From Sphingopyxis alaskensis RB2256 (GTDB lineage Bacteria; Pseudomonadota; Alphaproteobacteria; Sphingomonadales; Sphingomonadaceae): DNA of 64,000 nucleotides. Location: the NCBI RefSeq assembly GCF_000013985.1, contig NC_008048.1, positions 1,860,001 to 1,924,000 on the forward strand, written 5' to 3'. The position numbers and the translations under genes were made by a program. The notes beneath the pieces were generated by a model, which saw only the letters and a program-made list of their open reading frames with translations, was not told the origin of the DNA and did not search any database. Positions 1 through 7,819 of the stretch are shown piece after piece (position 1 is the stretch's first letter; each line of letters starts with the position of its first letter).

Positions 1-1019
1 TGGCCGCAGGAGGTGAGCTTGCCCGGCAGGTCGTGCGCGGTCGGCGAGAGATAGGAGCCGCCGCCGCCGGACTCGGTCATGCCGTAGAATTGCACGAAAT
101 CGCACCCGAAGGTCGCCCGCGCGCGGCGCAGCACATCCTCGGCGATGGGCGACGCGCCATAGGCGATCGACTTGAGCTGGGGATAGGGGCCCGCACCCGC
201 CGCGGGATCGAGCAGCATCATCTGGATCATCGCGGGGGCAAGGAAGGCGTGCGCGACATCCTCCTCACGCAGCATCCGCACCGCGTCGGCCGCGCTGAAA
301 TCCTTGACGAGGACCAGCCGCCCGCCCTGTGCCAGCCCCGAGAAGCTGACATTCGTTCCCGCGACGTGGAACAGCGGCATCACGATCATCACCGTCTCGT
401 CCTCGCCATAGGCAAAGCCGTCAACCCGCGTCGCGGCCTCCAGGAAGGTGCGGTAATTGGCGTTGGTGAGAACCACGCCCTTGGGCAGGCCCGTGGTGCC
501 GCTGGTATAGAGCTGGAGCACATCGTCGGCGCGCTGCGGCGCATCCTTTGGCGCGGCATCGGACGCCCCGGCAAGCCAGCTGTCGAGCGGCTCGAACGCC
601 GGATGCGCGCCGTAAAGCGCGATCAGCCGCGGCGGCGCCGACAGGTCGGCGACGGCCGCGAGCGCGCAGTCGAAGAAATCCTCGCCCACGAACAACAGCT
701 TCGGACCGGCATCGCCGAGGATGAAGCCGATTTCGGCGGGCGCGAGGCGGCAGTTGATCGGCGCGAAACAGGCGCGCGCCCGCGCAGCGCCGAAGAAGAG
801 CGGATACCAGCTGTCATGGTTTTTCGTCAGCGCCGAAACGCGGTCGCCGGGCACCACGCCCGCCGCGACCAGCGCATGGGCAACGCGGTTCGACGCCGCA
901 TCGAGCGCGGCAAAGCTCGTCTCGCGATCCCCGAACTTCACCGCCGTCGCCTGCCCGCGCACGCGTGCCTGCGCCGCCGGTATGTCCGCCAGCGTCCGGA
1001 TGGCCTCCAGATCGATCAT
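1..1019 (-). CDS. Acyl-CoA synthetase (AMP-binding enzyme), 3' part outside window
   Basis: The reading frame starts at an ATG at 1017-1019 (MIDLEAIRTLADIPAA), preceded by a GGGAGAG ribosome site, and is still open at base 1. It encodes the N-terminal ~340 residues of an ANL-superfamily enzyme, which activates a carboxylic acid as an acyl-AMP and then an acyl-CoA. The phosphate-loop signature LYTSGTTGLPKG is visible around 457-516. The true substrate cannot be told from this part; fatty or aromatic acids are both possible. The gene is divergent from the decayed MetE-like fragment that follows. Confidence 0.88.
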   Translation of the reverse strand, partial: MIDLEAIRTLADIPAAQARVRGQATAVKFGDRETSFAALDAASNRVAHALVAAGVVPGDRVSALTKNHDSWYPLFFGAARARACFAPINCRLAPAEIGFILGDAGPKLLFVGEDFFDCALAAVADLSAPPRLIALYGAHPAFEPLDSWLAGASDAAPKDAPQRADDVLQLYTSGTTGLPKGVVLTNANYRTFLEAATRVDGFAYGEDETVMIVMPLFHVAGTNVSFSGLAQGGRLVLVKDFSAADAVRMLREEDVAHAFLAPAMIQMMLLDPAAGAGPYPQLKSIAYGASPIAEDVLRRARATFGCDFVQFYGMTESGGGGSYLSPTAHDLPGKLTSCG

Positions 1020-1105
1020 TTCGCTCTCCCAACCGTCGTTTCGACTTGAATTAGATAGAATGCTAAATAACCGTCCGGCCAGCCCGAAAATCAAAAGGAC
1101 CGGCC

Positions 1106-1413
1106 TTGTTCGACCATCCCATCCTGCCCACAACCATCGTCGGAAGCTACCCCCAGCCTGACTGGCCGATCGACCGCGACCGACTGAAGGCCAGCCCGCC
1201 GCCGCGCGACCGCGCTGTCGGGGATCGACCGTGAAAAGCATGGCGCCGCGATCGACCGCACGGGCAATGCCAATCCGGTGCCGCTCGTCTCCGGCCCGAT
1301 CCGCCGCGTGGTGCCGATCGAGGCGCAGGATACGGCGTTTCTCCGCCGCCATTCGACGCGGCCAGTGCAATTCACCCTGCCCGGCCCCTGCACGATGACG
1401 CCGAGTTTCCGGA
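1106..1413 (+). pseudogene. Remnant of cobalamin-independent methionine synthase-like gene (MetE family)
   Basis: The first frame from a TTG at 1106 reads LFDHPILPTTIVGSYPQPDW, the typical N-terminus of the short MetE-like family (about 370 residues). It hits a stop near 1233. A second frame then continues with DRTGNANPVPLVSGPIRR and RPVQFTLPGPCTMT, which in the family lie about 60 residues further on. After about 1410 no similarity is seen. So an internal deletion with frameshift and loss of the C-terminal two thirds have destroyed the gene. An AAAAGGA ribosome site still precedes it. Family assignment is from remembered motifs; the broken state is seen directly. Confidence 0.7.
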
Positions 1414-1544
1414 TCAGTTTGAGCTTCGGCGCCGGGGCGATGGCGCGCCCGATCGCCCCCGATTCGGGCAGGACCCCGGCCGCGACGGTCGGGCGCCCCC
1501 CGAATCCCGGAGCGAGCGACCCGTGACCGATGCGATACGCGACG

Positions 1545-2522
1545 TCATGCCGATGTCCTTTTCCATTGGGCGACCACGACGTCGACCGGCTGCGGCCCGA
1601 GCAGCCACGCGCGCACCTGTTCGCGCACGATGCGCCGATGCCGGGGGTCGGTGAGATAGGGCGCGGGCGATTTTCCCTCGACGCGGGCGAGGAGCAGCGC
1701 GGCGGTCAGCCCGCCTGCACGGCGCAGCAGGTCGGCGTCATCCTCCCAGTCGGTAGCAGCACGATAGGCCGCGACCAGCGCATGCGCGGCTTCGGTCAGG
1801 CGGGGATCGTCAAGCCACACCGCCTTCAGGAGCAGATGCGTCGTGCAGAAGGCGAGATCGAACGCTGGATCGCCATAGACGGCGCATTCGGCGTCGAGAA
1901 AGACGGGGCCATCCTTGCCGACGAGGATATTCTTGGGGCTGACGTCGCCATGGACGAGCGCAATCTTGCGCGCCGCCAGATCGTCGGCGAGCGCGTAAAG
2001 CGCCGGCGCCATCTCGGCCTCCTTCTGCGCCACGTACAGCAGGAAGGGGTCGATGCGCAGCGCGCGGAACATGGCGTCGGTCGCAAAGGCGTGCCGATCG
2101 GCGGGGCTGTTTGCGGTGGCCGAATGGACCGCGGCGAGGCTTCGCCCCACCGCGGCGGCAAAAGCGACATCGACGCGCCCCGCGATCAGCTCGTCCTTCC
2201 AGACCGGCGCGTCCGGCAGGAAGCGCATCGCAAAGCCATAGCCGGGCAGTTCGGCGAGCACTTCGGGCGCAATCGCGGGATCGACGCTGCGCGCGCGTCT
2301 GAGCCAGCGCACCTCGCTCTGCCCGCGCTCGATCGGCGCGTGCCATTCGGCAGCGACGCGCAATCGTTCGAGCGGGCGTTTGACGACGATCGGCCCGGTC
2401 GGCGCATCGACCTTCCACACATCGCACGACACACCGCCGGTGAGCGGTTCGAGCACAATATCGCCCGCACCCACCAGCCCGGCGGCGCGCAGGTCGTCGA
2501 TGATGTCGGCGTCCGCCGTCAC
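1545..2522 (-). CDS. APH-family phosphotransferase
   Basis: This 325-residue protein starts at a GTG (2520-2522; VTADADIIDDLRAAG), immediately after the stop of the hydrolase relic upstream. It has the kinase-like fold of the aminoglycoside/choline phosphotransferase family: the catalytic motif HGDVSPKNIL lies in the middle, followed by LDAECAVYGDPAFDLA with the metal-binding acidic residues. Such proteins in alphaproteobacteria are mostly not antibiotic-resistance enzymes, and the substrate is unknown. A longer start at 2567 would overlap the hydrolase relic and is less likely. It was probably co-transcribed with the gene at 2524-3035. Confidence 0.75.
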   Translation of the reverse strand: MTADADIIDDLRAAGLVGAGDIVLEPLTGGVSCDVWKVDAPTGPIVVKRPLERLRVAAEWHAPIERGQSEVRWLRRARSVDPAIAPEVLAELPGYGFAMRFLPDAPVWKDELIAGRVDVAFAAAVGRSLAAVHSATANSPADRHAFATDAMFRALRIDPFLLYVAQKEAEMAPALYALADDLAARKIALVHGDVSPKNILVGKDGPVFLDAECAVYGDPAFDLAFCTTHLLLKAVWLDDPRLTEAAHALVAAYRAATDWEDDADLLRRAGGLTAALLLARVEGKSPAPYLTDPRHRRIVREQVRAWLLGPQPVDVVVAQWKRTSA

Positions 2523-2523
2523 G

Positions 2524-3035
2524 TCACAGCTTCTCCCTGATCCACGCGCTGACAAGGTCGGCGGCATTTTGCCGTTCCTCGATCGAATCCCCGAAATAAT
2601 GCGCGGCGGGGCTCAGTTCGAGCCGTTTGTCGCGGCCGCCGGGGAAATCGAAGATCTTGCGCGCGTCGCTGGGGCATACGCCGGTCTCGGCGGTGCCCCG
2701 CGCCGCCAGCGCGGGCGTGTCATGCTTCGCAAGGTGCGGCTGTCCCTGGCGGGGGAGGTTTTGAGGCTCCCCATGTTGAGCCAGGTTTTGAGCATATTGG
2801 CGCGGCCGAGGCTCGGCGGGCGGTTCGCGGTCGCCGGGCCGCCGCGGTAGCACCCTTCGGGTTTGCGGCCCGACGGGTCGATCGCCGGATCGACGCAGCG
2901 CAAATCGCCCCAGCAGCGGGCCATCGGAAAGATGCGGTCGGGGATGCCAGCGGCGTTCAGCCGCGCCAGCTCGGCCCTGGCCCAGTCGATGATCCGGTCG
3001 ACCGTCAGCGGCACAGTCGGCATCAGACCGTCCAT
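2524..3035 (-). pseudogene. Alpha/beta hydrolase-like protein, frameshifted
   Basis: The frame starting at ATG 3033-3035 (MDGLMPTVPLTVDRI) runs through LDPAIDPSGRKPEGCYRG-like sequence to about 2740. From there the matching sequence continues in another frame (PHLAKHDTPALAARGTAET, then SPAAHYFGDSIEERQNAADL and EKL) to a TGA at 2524. The end looks like the last strand and catalytic-His region (GAHYF) of an alpha/beta hydrolase. A single frameshift near 2730-2750 separates the halves. The N-terminal hydrolase core is not visible, so the gene may also be truncated at its 5' end. Family assignment is moderate; the frame change is clear. Confidence 0.5.
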
Positions 3036-3128
3036 GCAGCTCCTCTCCCGATTTCTAATGGATCGCATACTAAGTATTTTGCCTTGACAAGGCCTGGCCT
3101 GTCTTGCGTCGTGCCGTCTGCTCTTCTA

Positions 3129-3391
3129 GGGTCAGGACCCATTAATTACCCGTTCGAGGTTTGAAGCGATTTGCTCAGGGCGAGGAGAAAAGGCGCGGGA
3201 ATATGGATATATTTCAAGACTTTTCGACGCTGCCATGGGCAAAATCGGTCAAATCCCGAAGGGACGCCGAAATGGCTTCAATCTCGGACCTTCGCGGCCT
3301 TGCGGGTAGCGATGCTACCCGCCGCACCCGCCAAGGCCCGATATCTTCGCCATTTCGACGCCTCGAACGGGTAATTAATGGGTCCTGACCC
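3129..3391. mobile_element. 263-bp MITE-like element with 31-bp perfect terminal inverted repeats
   Basis: The left end (3129-3159, GGGTCAGGACCCATTAATTA...) and right end (3361-3391) are exact inverted copies over 31 bases. The element is flanked by TA on both sides (3127-3128 and 3392-3393), as expected for a TA target duplication of the IS5 or IS630 type. No ORF large enough for a transposase is inside, so it would have to be moved in trans. A perfect 9-bp hairpin, GCGGGTAGC-GAT-GCTACCCGC, lies at 3302-3322. The right end is directly followed by the IS481 element. Confidence 0.8.
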
Positions 3392-3394
3392 TAG

Positions 3395-4398
3395 GTGTTT
3401 GGTCCCAGCATGTGATGGTGTAGACTTGTCGCCGTTGCAGCGGAGGGAGCTATGGGACAGATTTTACACGGGAGCGCCAAGACCACGCACGCCATTCGAG
3501 GCGAGCTACAGCGATCGCAAGCTTCGGTCGCGAGCCTCGCGAGGAAGTACGGGATCAACGAGAAGACCGTCTTGAAGTGGCGCCATCGGCAGTCTGTGGA
3601 CGACATGCCGATGGGGCCGAAGGAGCGCCGCAGCACCGTCCTCTCGCCTATGGAAGAAGCTGCCATCGTGGCGTTGCGGGTTCAGGCGCGGTTGCCGCTC
3701 GACGACGTCTACATCGCGCTAAAGGACGTGATCCCGCAGTTGACGCGCTCGTCGCTGCATCGCTGCCTGCAACGGCATGGCATCAGCCGCCTGCCCAAAG
3801 CGGACCGCGAGAAGCCGAAGAAGTTCAAGGATTATGAGATCGGCTACTTCCACATCGACATCGCCGAGCTACGCTATGAGGGCGGCAAGGCCTTCCTCTA
3901 TGTGGCGGTGGACCGCACCTCGAAGCTGGTCTTCGCCCGCATCTATCGCAAGGCCACAAAGCTTGCCGCCGCAGCTTTCCTCAAGGTGCTGGTCAAGACC
4001 GTGCCTTACAGGATCCACACCGTGCTGACCGACAATGGCGTCCAGTTCGTCCAGCCCCAGCGCGGCCAGAGCCGGCAATGGCTGATCCACATCTTCGAGC
4101 GGGTCTGCCTCGAAAACGGCATCGAGCATCGGCTGACCAAGCCCTACCACCCATGGACCAATGGTCAAGCCGAGCGGATGGTCCGAACCATCAAGGAAGC
4201 GACCGTCAAATCCTTCCATTATGCCTCGATCCAGGAACTGCGACGACACGTCAGCGACTGGCTGATCGCCTACAACTTCGCCAAGCAGCTCAAGGCTCTC
4301 AAGTTCAGGACACCATATGAAGCCATCGAGGAACTCTGGAAATCAAAGCCCGATGTCTTTATCGTCAAACCCAACCATCACATGCTGGGACCAAACAA
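3395..4398 (+). mobile_element. IS481-family insertion sequence, copy 1 (1004 bp)
   Basis: Terminal inverted repeats begin GTGTTTGGTCCCAGCATGTG at the left and mirror this at the right, except for the outermost base (A instead of C at 4398). It is flanked by CTAG at 3391-3394 and 4399-4402, which I read as a 4-bp target duplication. The left CTAG is made of the last C of the upstream MITE-like element, its TA duplication and the following G. The element holds one transposase gene and is the same length as copy 2 at 16472-17475, so transposition was recent. Confidence 0.9.
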
Positions 4399-4402
4399 CT
4401 AG
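3452..4402 (+). CDS. IS481-family transposase (copy 1)
   Basis: A 316-residue DDE transposase. A helix-turn-helix region fills about residues 1-65 (SVASLARKYGINEKTVLKW). The integrase core (rve) follows, with acidic residues visible in YFHIDIAEL, VLTDNGVQF and NGQAERMVRTIKE. A GGAGGGAGCT ribosome site precedes the ATG. The coding sequence runs through the right terminal repeat, and its TAG stop (4400-4402) lies in the CTAG target duplication outside the element. The protein ends GPNN, where copy 2 ends GPNT; otherwise the two translations look identical. Confidence 0.93.
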   Translation: MGQILHGSAKTTHAIRGELQRSQASVASLARKYGINEKTVLKWRHRQSVDDMPMGPKERRSTVLSPMEEAAIVALRVQARLPLDDVYIALKDVIPQLTRSSLHRCLQRHGISRLPKADREKPKKFKDYEIGYFHIDIAELRYEGGKAFLYVAVDRTSKLVFARIYRKATKLAAAAFLKVLVKTVPYRIHTVLTDNGVQFVQPQRGQSRQWLIHIFERVCLENGIEHRLTKPYHPWTNGQAERMVRTIKEATVKSFHYASIQELRRHVSDWLIAYNFAKQLKALKFRTPYEAIEELWKSKPDVFIVKPNHHMLGPNN

Positions 4403-4452
4403 CGTGCGCGCGCCGACACGCCGTCGACCGCGAGAGCCTTCCTTTCCATCCT

Positions 4453-4908
4453 ATGCGCACCCACCAGCTGATCATCGCCCTGTTCCAGCGTTTCTGCTGG
4501 CTCGACGAAGGGTTGCAGGCACGGCTTCACGCCCGCGGCTGGCCCGACGTCAACCGGCCACAATCGATGGTGATGACCAATATCGTCAGCGGCATCGTGC
4601 GCCCGTCGGACATCGCCCGCAACCTCGGCGTACCGCGGCAGGCGATCCACAGCACCATCAACCAGATGGTGAGGCTCGGGATCGTCCGGCTCGACGTCGA
4701 CCCCGACGACCGGCGGCACATGATCGTCTCGTTCACCGAAACCGGCGCCCGGATGTGCAAGGACGCGCAGCGCGCGATGGATGCGCTCGCCGCACAGATC
4801 ACGGCGCGGATCGGGCAGGACCGGTTCGACGCGCTGTTCGACGCGCTCGAAGCCGACTGGGGCGACAATATGGCGGGCGCGCCCGCTCCCCGGCGCGCAG
4901 CATGCTGA
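4453..4908 (+). CDS. MarR-family transcriptional regulator
   Basis: A 151-residue winged-helix protein. The DNA-binding region is at about residues 40-100 (RPSDIARNLGVPRQAIHSTI, then DPDDRRHMIVSFTETG, the wing of MarR proteins), with helices at both ends for dimerisation. The ligand and target genes are unknown. The start is only about 50 bp from the IS481 right end, so its native promoter or a few N-terminal codons may have been lost. It faces tsaC/sua5 tail-to-tail. Confidence 0.75.
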   Translation: MRTHQLIIALFQRFCWLDEGLQARLHARGWPDVNRPQSMVMTNIVSGIVRPSDIARNLGVPRQAIHSTINQMVRLGIVRLDVDPDDRRHMIVSFTETGARMCKDAQRAMDALAAQITARIGQDRFDALFDALEADWGDNMAGAPAPRRAAC

Positions 4909-4962
4909 TGGGACGTGAGCAGCGGAAGCGCGGAAAGCCACCAGAGCTGAAGTCGATACAGC

Positions 4963-5910
4963 CTAGACCGCGGCCCTCGCCAACCGGTCGTTGATCGCCG
5001 CGCCCAGCCCTTCCACCGGTATCGCCGCCACCGCAATGTTCGGCTTTGCGCTCGCTGCCCCCGCGTGCAGCGCGTCGAAAAGCCGCGCCGCCGCCTCGGT
5101 CAGATCGCCCGCCGCGCTCAGGTCATAATCGCCAGCGAGCCCCCCAAACCCGATCCCGAACTCGTCATCCGCAAACTCGACCGCGCCCAGCCGCACCGGC
5201 TTGCCCGGCGCATAATGGCTCGCCAGCATTCCCGGCGCGACGATGTCCGACCCCTTGCGCTCGATCACCGGCAATCCGCTCGCCATCGCCAGCATCGCCG
5301 CCGTAACCGGCCCCGGCCGCAACACTTCGATCGCGCCGTCCTGGACGCGCGCAATCGTCGATTCGACCCCCGCGCGCGTCGGCCCGTCGTCGATCACCAG
5401 CGCGATCCGGCCATCGAGGCTCGCAAGCACATGGTCCGCCCTTGTCGGGCTCACGCGCCCGCTCGCATTGGCGCTCGGCGCCGCGAGCGGGGCGCCCGTG
5501 CCCGCCAGCAAGGCCTGCATCGCGCGATGCCCCGGCACCCTGAGGGCAATCGTGTCGAGCCCCGCGGTCGCGATGCTGGCGACCGGGCATCCGGCCACGC
5601 GCGGCACCACCAGGGTCAGCGGTCCCGGCCAGAAGCGCGTCGCGAGCGCACGTTCGGCGGCGCCGAACTGTCCCAGCGTCTCCGCCGCAGCAAGGTTCGG
5701 CACATGGACGATCAGCGGATTGAAATCGGGGCGCCCCTTCGCGGCATAGATGCGCGCGACGCCGTCGGCGCTCCGCGCATCGGCGGCAAGCCCGTATACC
5801 GTCTCGGTCGGCACCGCGACCGGCTGCCCGCCCGCGATCAGCGCCGCCGCCTCGGCGATCGCCGCGCTATCGAACGCGCGAACAATTGTGGACTTTGAGC
5901 CTTCGGCCAT
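4963..5910 (-). CDS. L-threonylcarbamoyladenylate synthase (Sua5/YwlC type)
   Basis: This 315-residue enzyme makes threonylcarbamoyl-AMP from threonine, bicarbonate and ATP, the first step of the t6A37 modification of tRNAs. The YrdC domain occupies about residues 15-210, with AKGRPDFNPLIVHV and APSANASGRVSPT matching the family's nucleotide-binding motifs. The remaining C-terminal ~100 residues form the Sua5 domain that distinguishes it from the shorter TsaC form. It is divergently arranged with the acyl-CoA dehydrogenase, with a 52-bp gap. Confidence 0.92.
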   Translation of the reverse strand: MAEGSKSTIVRAFDSAAIAEAAALIAGGQPVAVPTETVYGLAADARSADGVARIYAAKGRPDFNPLIVHVPNLAAAETLGQFGAAERALATRFWPGPLTLVVPRVAGCPVASIATAGLDTIALRVPGHRAMQALLAGTGAPLAAPSANASGRVSPTRADHVLASLDGRIALVIDDGPTRAGVESTIARVQDGAIEVLRPGPVTAAMLAMASGLPVIERKGSDIVAPGMLASHYAPGKPVRLGAVEFADDEFGIGFGGLAGDYDLSAAGDLTEAAARLFDALHAGAASAKPNIAVAAIPVEGLGAAINDRLARAAV

Positions 5911-5962
5911 GCCGCGCTATAGCGCCCGCGCAACGAGATTCATCAAGAAAGTCGGCCATCGC

Positions 5963-7705
5963 ATGACCTACACGCCGCCCACCGCCGAACAGCTCTTCGT
6001 CCTCAATCATATCGCGCGCATCGACGCCATGGCGCAGCACGATCGTTTCGCCGCCGCAACCCCCGACATGGTCGAGGCGATCGTCGCCGGCATCGGTGAG
6101 TTTGCGGCGGAGGTCTATGCGCCCCTCAACCGCGTCGGCGACACGCAGCCTCCCAAATGGGACAATGGCAAAGTCACGATGCCGCCGGGCTTCAAGGAGG
6201 CGTATAAGGCGTTCGTCGAGGCGGGCTGGGGCAGCATCGACGGCCCCGGCGACTATGGCGGACAGGACCTGCCCTTCACCCTCGCGACCGTGGTGATCGA
6301 GGCGCTGGGCAGCGCGAACATGGGCTTTTCGCTGTGCAGCATCCTGACCCCCGGCGCGATCCACGCGCTGATGGCCTATGGCACCGAGGAACAGCGGCAG
6401 ACCTGGCTCCCCAAGCTGATCACCGGCGAATGGAACGGCACGATGAACCTGACCGAGCCCGCCGCGGGCAGCGACGTCGGCGCGCTGCGCTCGACCGCCG
6501 AAAAGGTCACCGAGGGCGAGCACGCGGGCCTTTACCGGATCAAGGGCCAGAAAATCTTCATCACCTTCGGCGAGCATGACCTCACCGACAATATCGTTCA
6601 CCTCGTCCTCGCGCGGACACCGGGCGCGCCCGAGGGCACGCGCGGCATCTCGCTCTTTCTCGTCCCCAAATACCGCCTCGACGCCGACGGCAATCCGACG
6701 ATCTCCAACGGCGTCCATTGCGCGTCGATCGAGCACAAGCTCGGCATTCACGGCTCACCGACCGCGGTGATGGTCTATGGCGAGGATGAGGATTGCCTGG
6801 GCGAGATTGTCGGCGAGGAAATGGGCGGGATGCGCGCGATGTTCGTGATGATGAACAATGCGCGGCTGATGATCGGCTGCCAGGGCATCCAGATCGGCGA
6901 GCGCGCGATGCAGCAGGCACAGCGCTTCGCCGCCGAGCGCGTCCAGTCGGCGCTCGCGGGATCGCCCGACCGCACGCCCGTCACCATCGACAAGCACCCC
7001 GACGTCAAGCGGATGCTCTGGCGGATGCGCGCGCAGACCGAGGCGGCGCGCGCGCTCGTCTATTATGCCGCGGCGCAGACCGACTTCGGCAAATTGGGTG
7101 ACGAGGCGGCGGCAAGCCGCGCCGACGTGCTGATCCCGCTCGCCAAGGCGCACGCGACCGACATCGGCTGTGAAGTCGCGAGCCTCGGCATCCAGGTCCA
7201 TGGCGGCATGGGTTTCATCGAGGAAACCGGCGCCGCGCAGCATTATCGCGACGCGCGCATCGCGCCGATCTATGAAGGCACCAACGGCATCCAGGCCGCC
7301 GATCTCGTCGGACGCAAGCTCGGCATGGCGGGCGGCGACCTCGTCCGCGCGCTCATCGACGATATCGCGCGCGGCGCCGCCGATTTCCCCGAATTGCAGC
7401 AGTTGGTGGAGGCCTGCCGCACAGTCACCGACTGGATGGTCGGCGCGAACACCGCCGACCGGCTCGCGGGCAGCTACCCCTATCTCACCATGCTCGCGAC
7501 CGCGACGTGCGGCTGGCTGATGGCGATCCAGCACCGGGCGGCGCGCACCGCGCTGGCCGAAGGCAGCGGCGACCGCGCCTTCCTGAACGCCAAGCTCACC
7601 TCGACGCGCTTTTACCTTGCGCAGATCGTCCCCGCGGCAACCGGACTCGCACGCTCGGCGCTGGCGGGCGACGCCGCGCTGGCAGCGCTGCCGCCGATCG
7701 GCTGA
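5963..7705 (+). CDS. Acyl-CoA dehydrogenase
   Basis: A 580-residue FAD-dependent acyl-CoA dehydrogenase that introduces the 2,3 double bond in an acyl-CoA. The start MTYTPPTAEQLF is chosen because the open frame further upstream is only the antisense of the Sua5-type gene. The FAD/substrate region MNLTEPAAGSDVGALR, the IQVHGGMGFIEETG loop and the catalytic glutamate in YEGTNGIQAADLVGRKL are all visible. The long C-terminal extension after the catalytic Glu puts it in the ~590-residue subfamily that also includes DmdC (methylmercaptopropionyl-CoA dehydrogenase). The substrate chain is unknown. A long hairpin follows the stop codon. Confidence 0.9.
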   Translation: MTYTPPTAEQLFVLNHIARIDAMAQHDRFAAATPDMVEAIVAGIGEFAAEVYAPLNRVGDTQPPKWDNGKVTMPPGFKEAYKAFVEAGWGSIDGPGDYGGQDLPFTLATVVIEALGSANMGFSLCSILTPGAIHALMAYGTEEQRQTWLPKLITGEWNGTMNLTEPAAGSDVGALRSTAEKVTEGEHAGLYRIKGQKIFITFGEHDLTDNIVHLVLARTPGAPEGTRGISLFLVPKYRLDADGNPTISNGVHCASIEHKLGIHGSPTAVMVYGEDEDCLGEIVGEEMGGMRAMFVMMNNARLMIGCQGIQIGERAMQQAQRFAAERVQSALAGSPDRTPVTIDKHPDVKRMLWRMRAQTEAARALVYYAAAQTDFGKLGDEAAASRADVLIPLAKAHATDIGCEVASLGIQVHGGMGFIEETGAAQHYRDARIAPIYEGTNGIQAADLVGRKLGMAGGDLVRALIDDIARGAADFPELQQLVEACRTVTDWMVGANTADRLAGSYPYLTMLATATCGWLMAIQHRAARTALAEGSGDRAFLNAKLTSTRFYLAQIVPAATGLARSALAGDAALAALPPIG

Positions 7706-7711
7706 ACCGGC

Positions 7712-7755
7712 CGGAATCCTGCGCCTTCCGCCGCGCCGGAAAGCGCAGGATTCCG
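7712..7755 (+). terminator. Stem-loop after acyl-CoA dehydrogenase gene
   Basis: The arms CGGAATCCTGCGC (7712-7724) and GCGCAGGATTCCG (7743-7755) pair perfectly over 13 bp, and the loop can pair further (CTTCCG with CGGAA). There is no T-run after it, so it is either a weak terminator or a 3'-end stabilising hairpin. Confidence 0.5.
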
Positions 7756-7819
7756 TTCATGATTAACGCGATGATAACCGACTGGGACTAGACGCAACGG
7801 GCAATTGCTGGAGACGTGC

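Noticed and set aside
1414..1608. 64-codon reverse frame between the MetE relic and the phosphotransferase
   Set aside because: Arg/Ser-rich shadow with no ribosome site; overlaps the end of the phosphotransferase gene in another frame.
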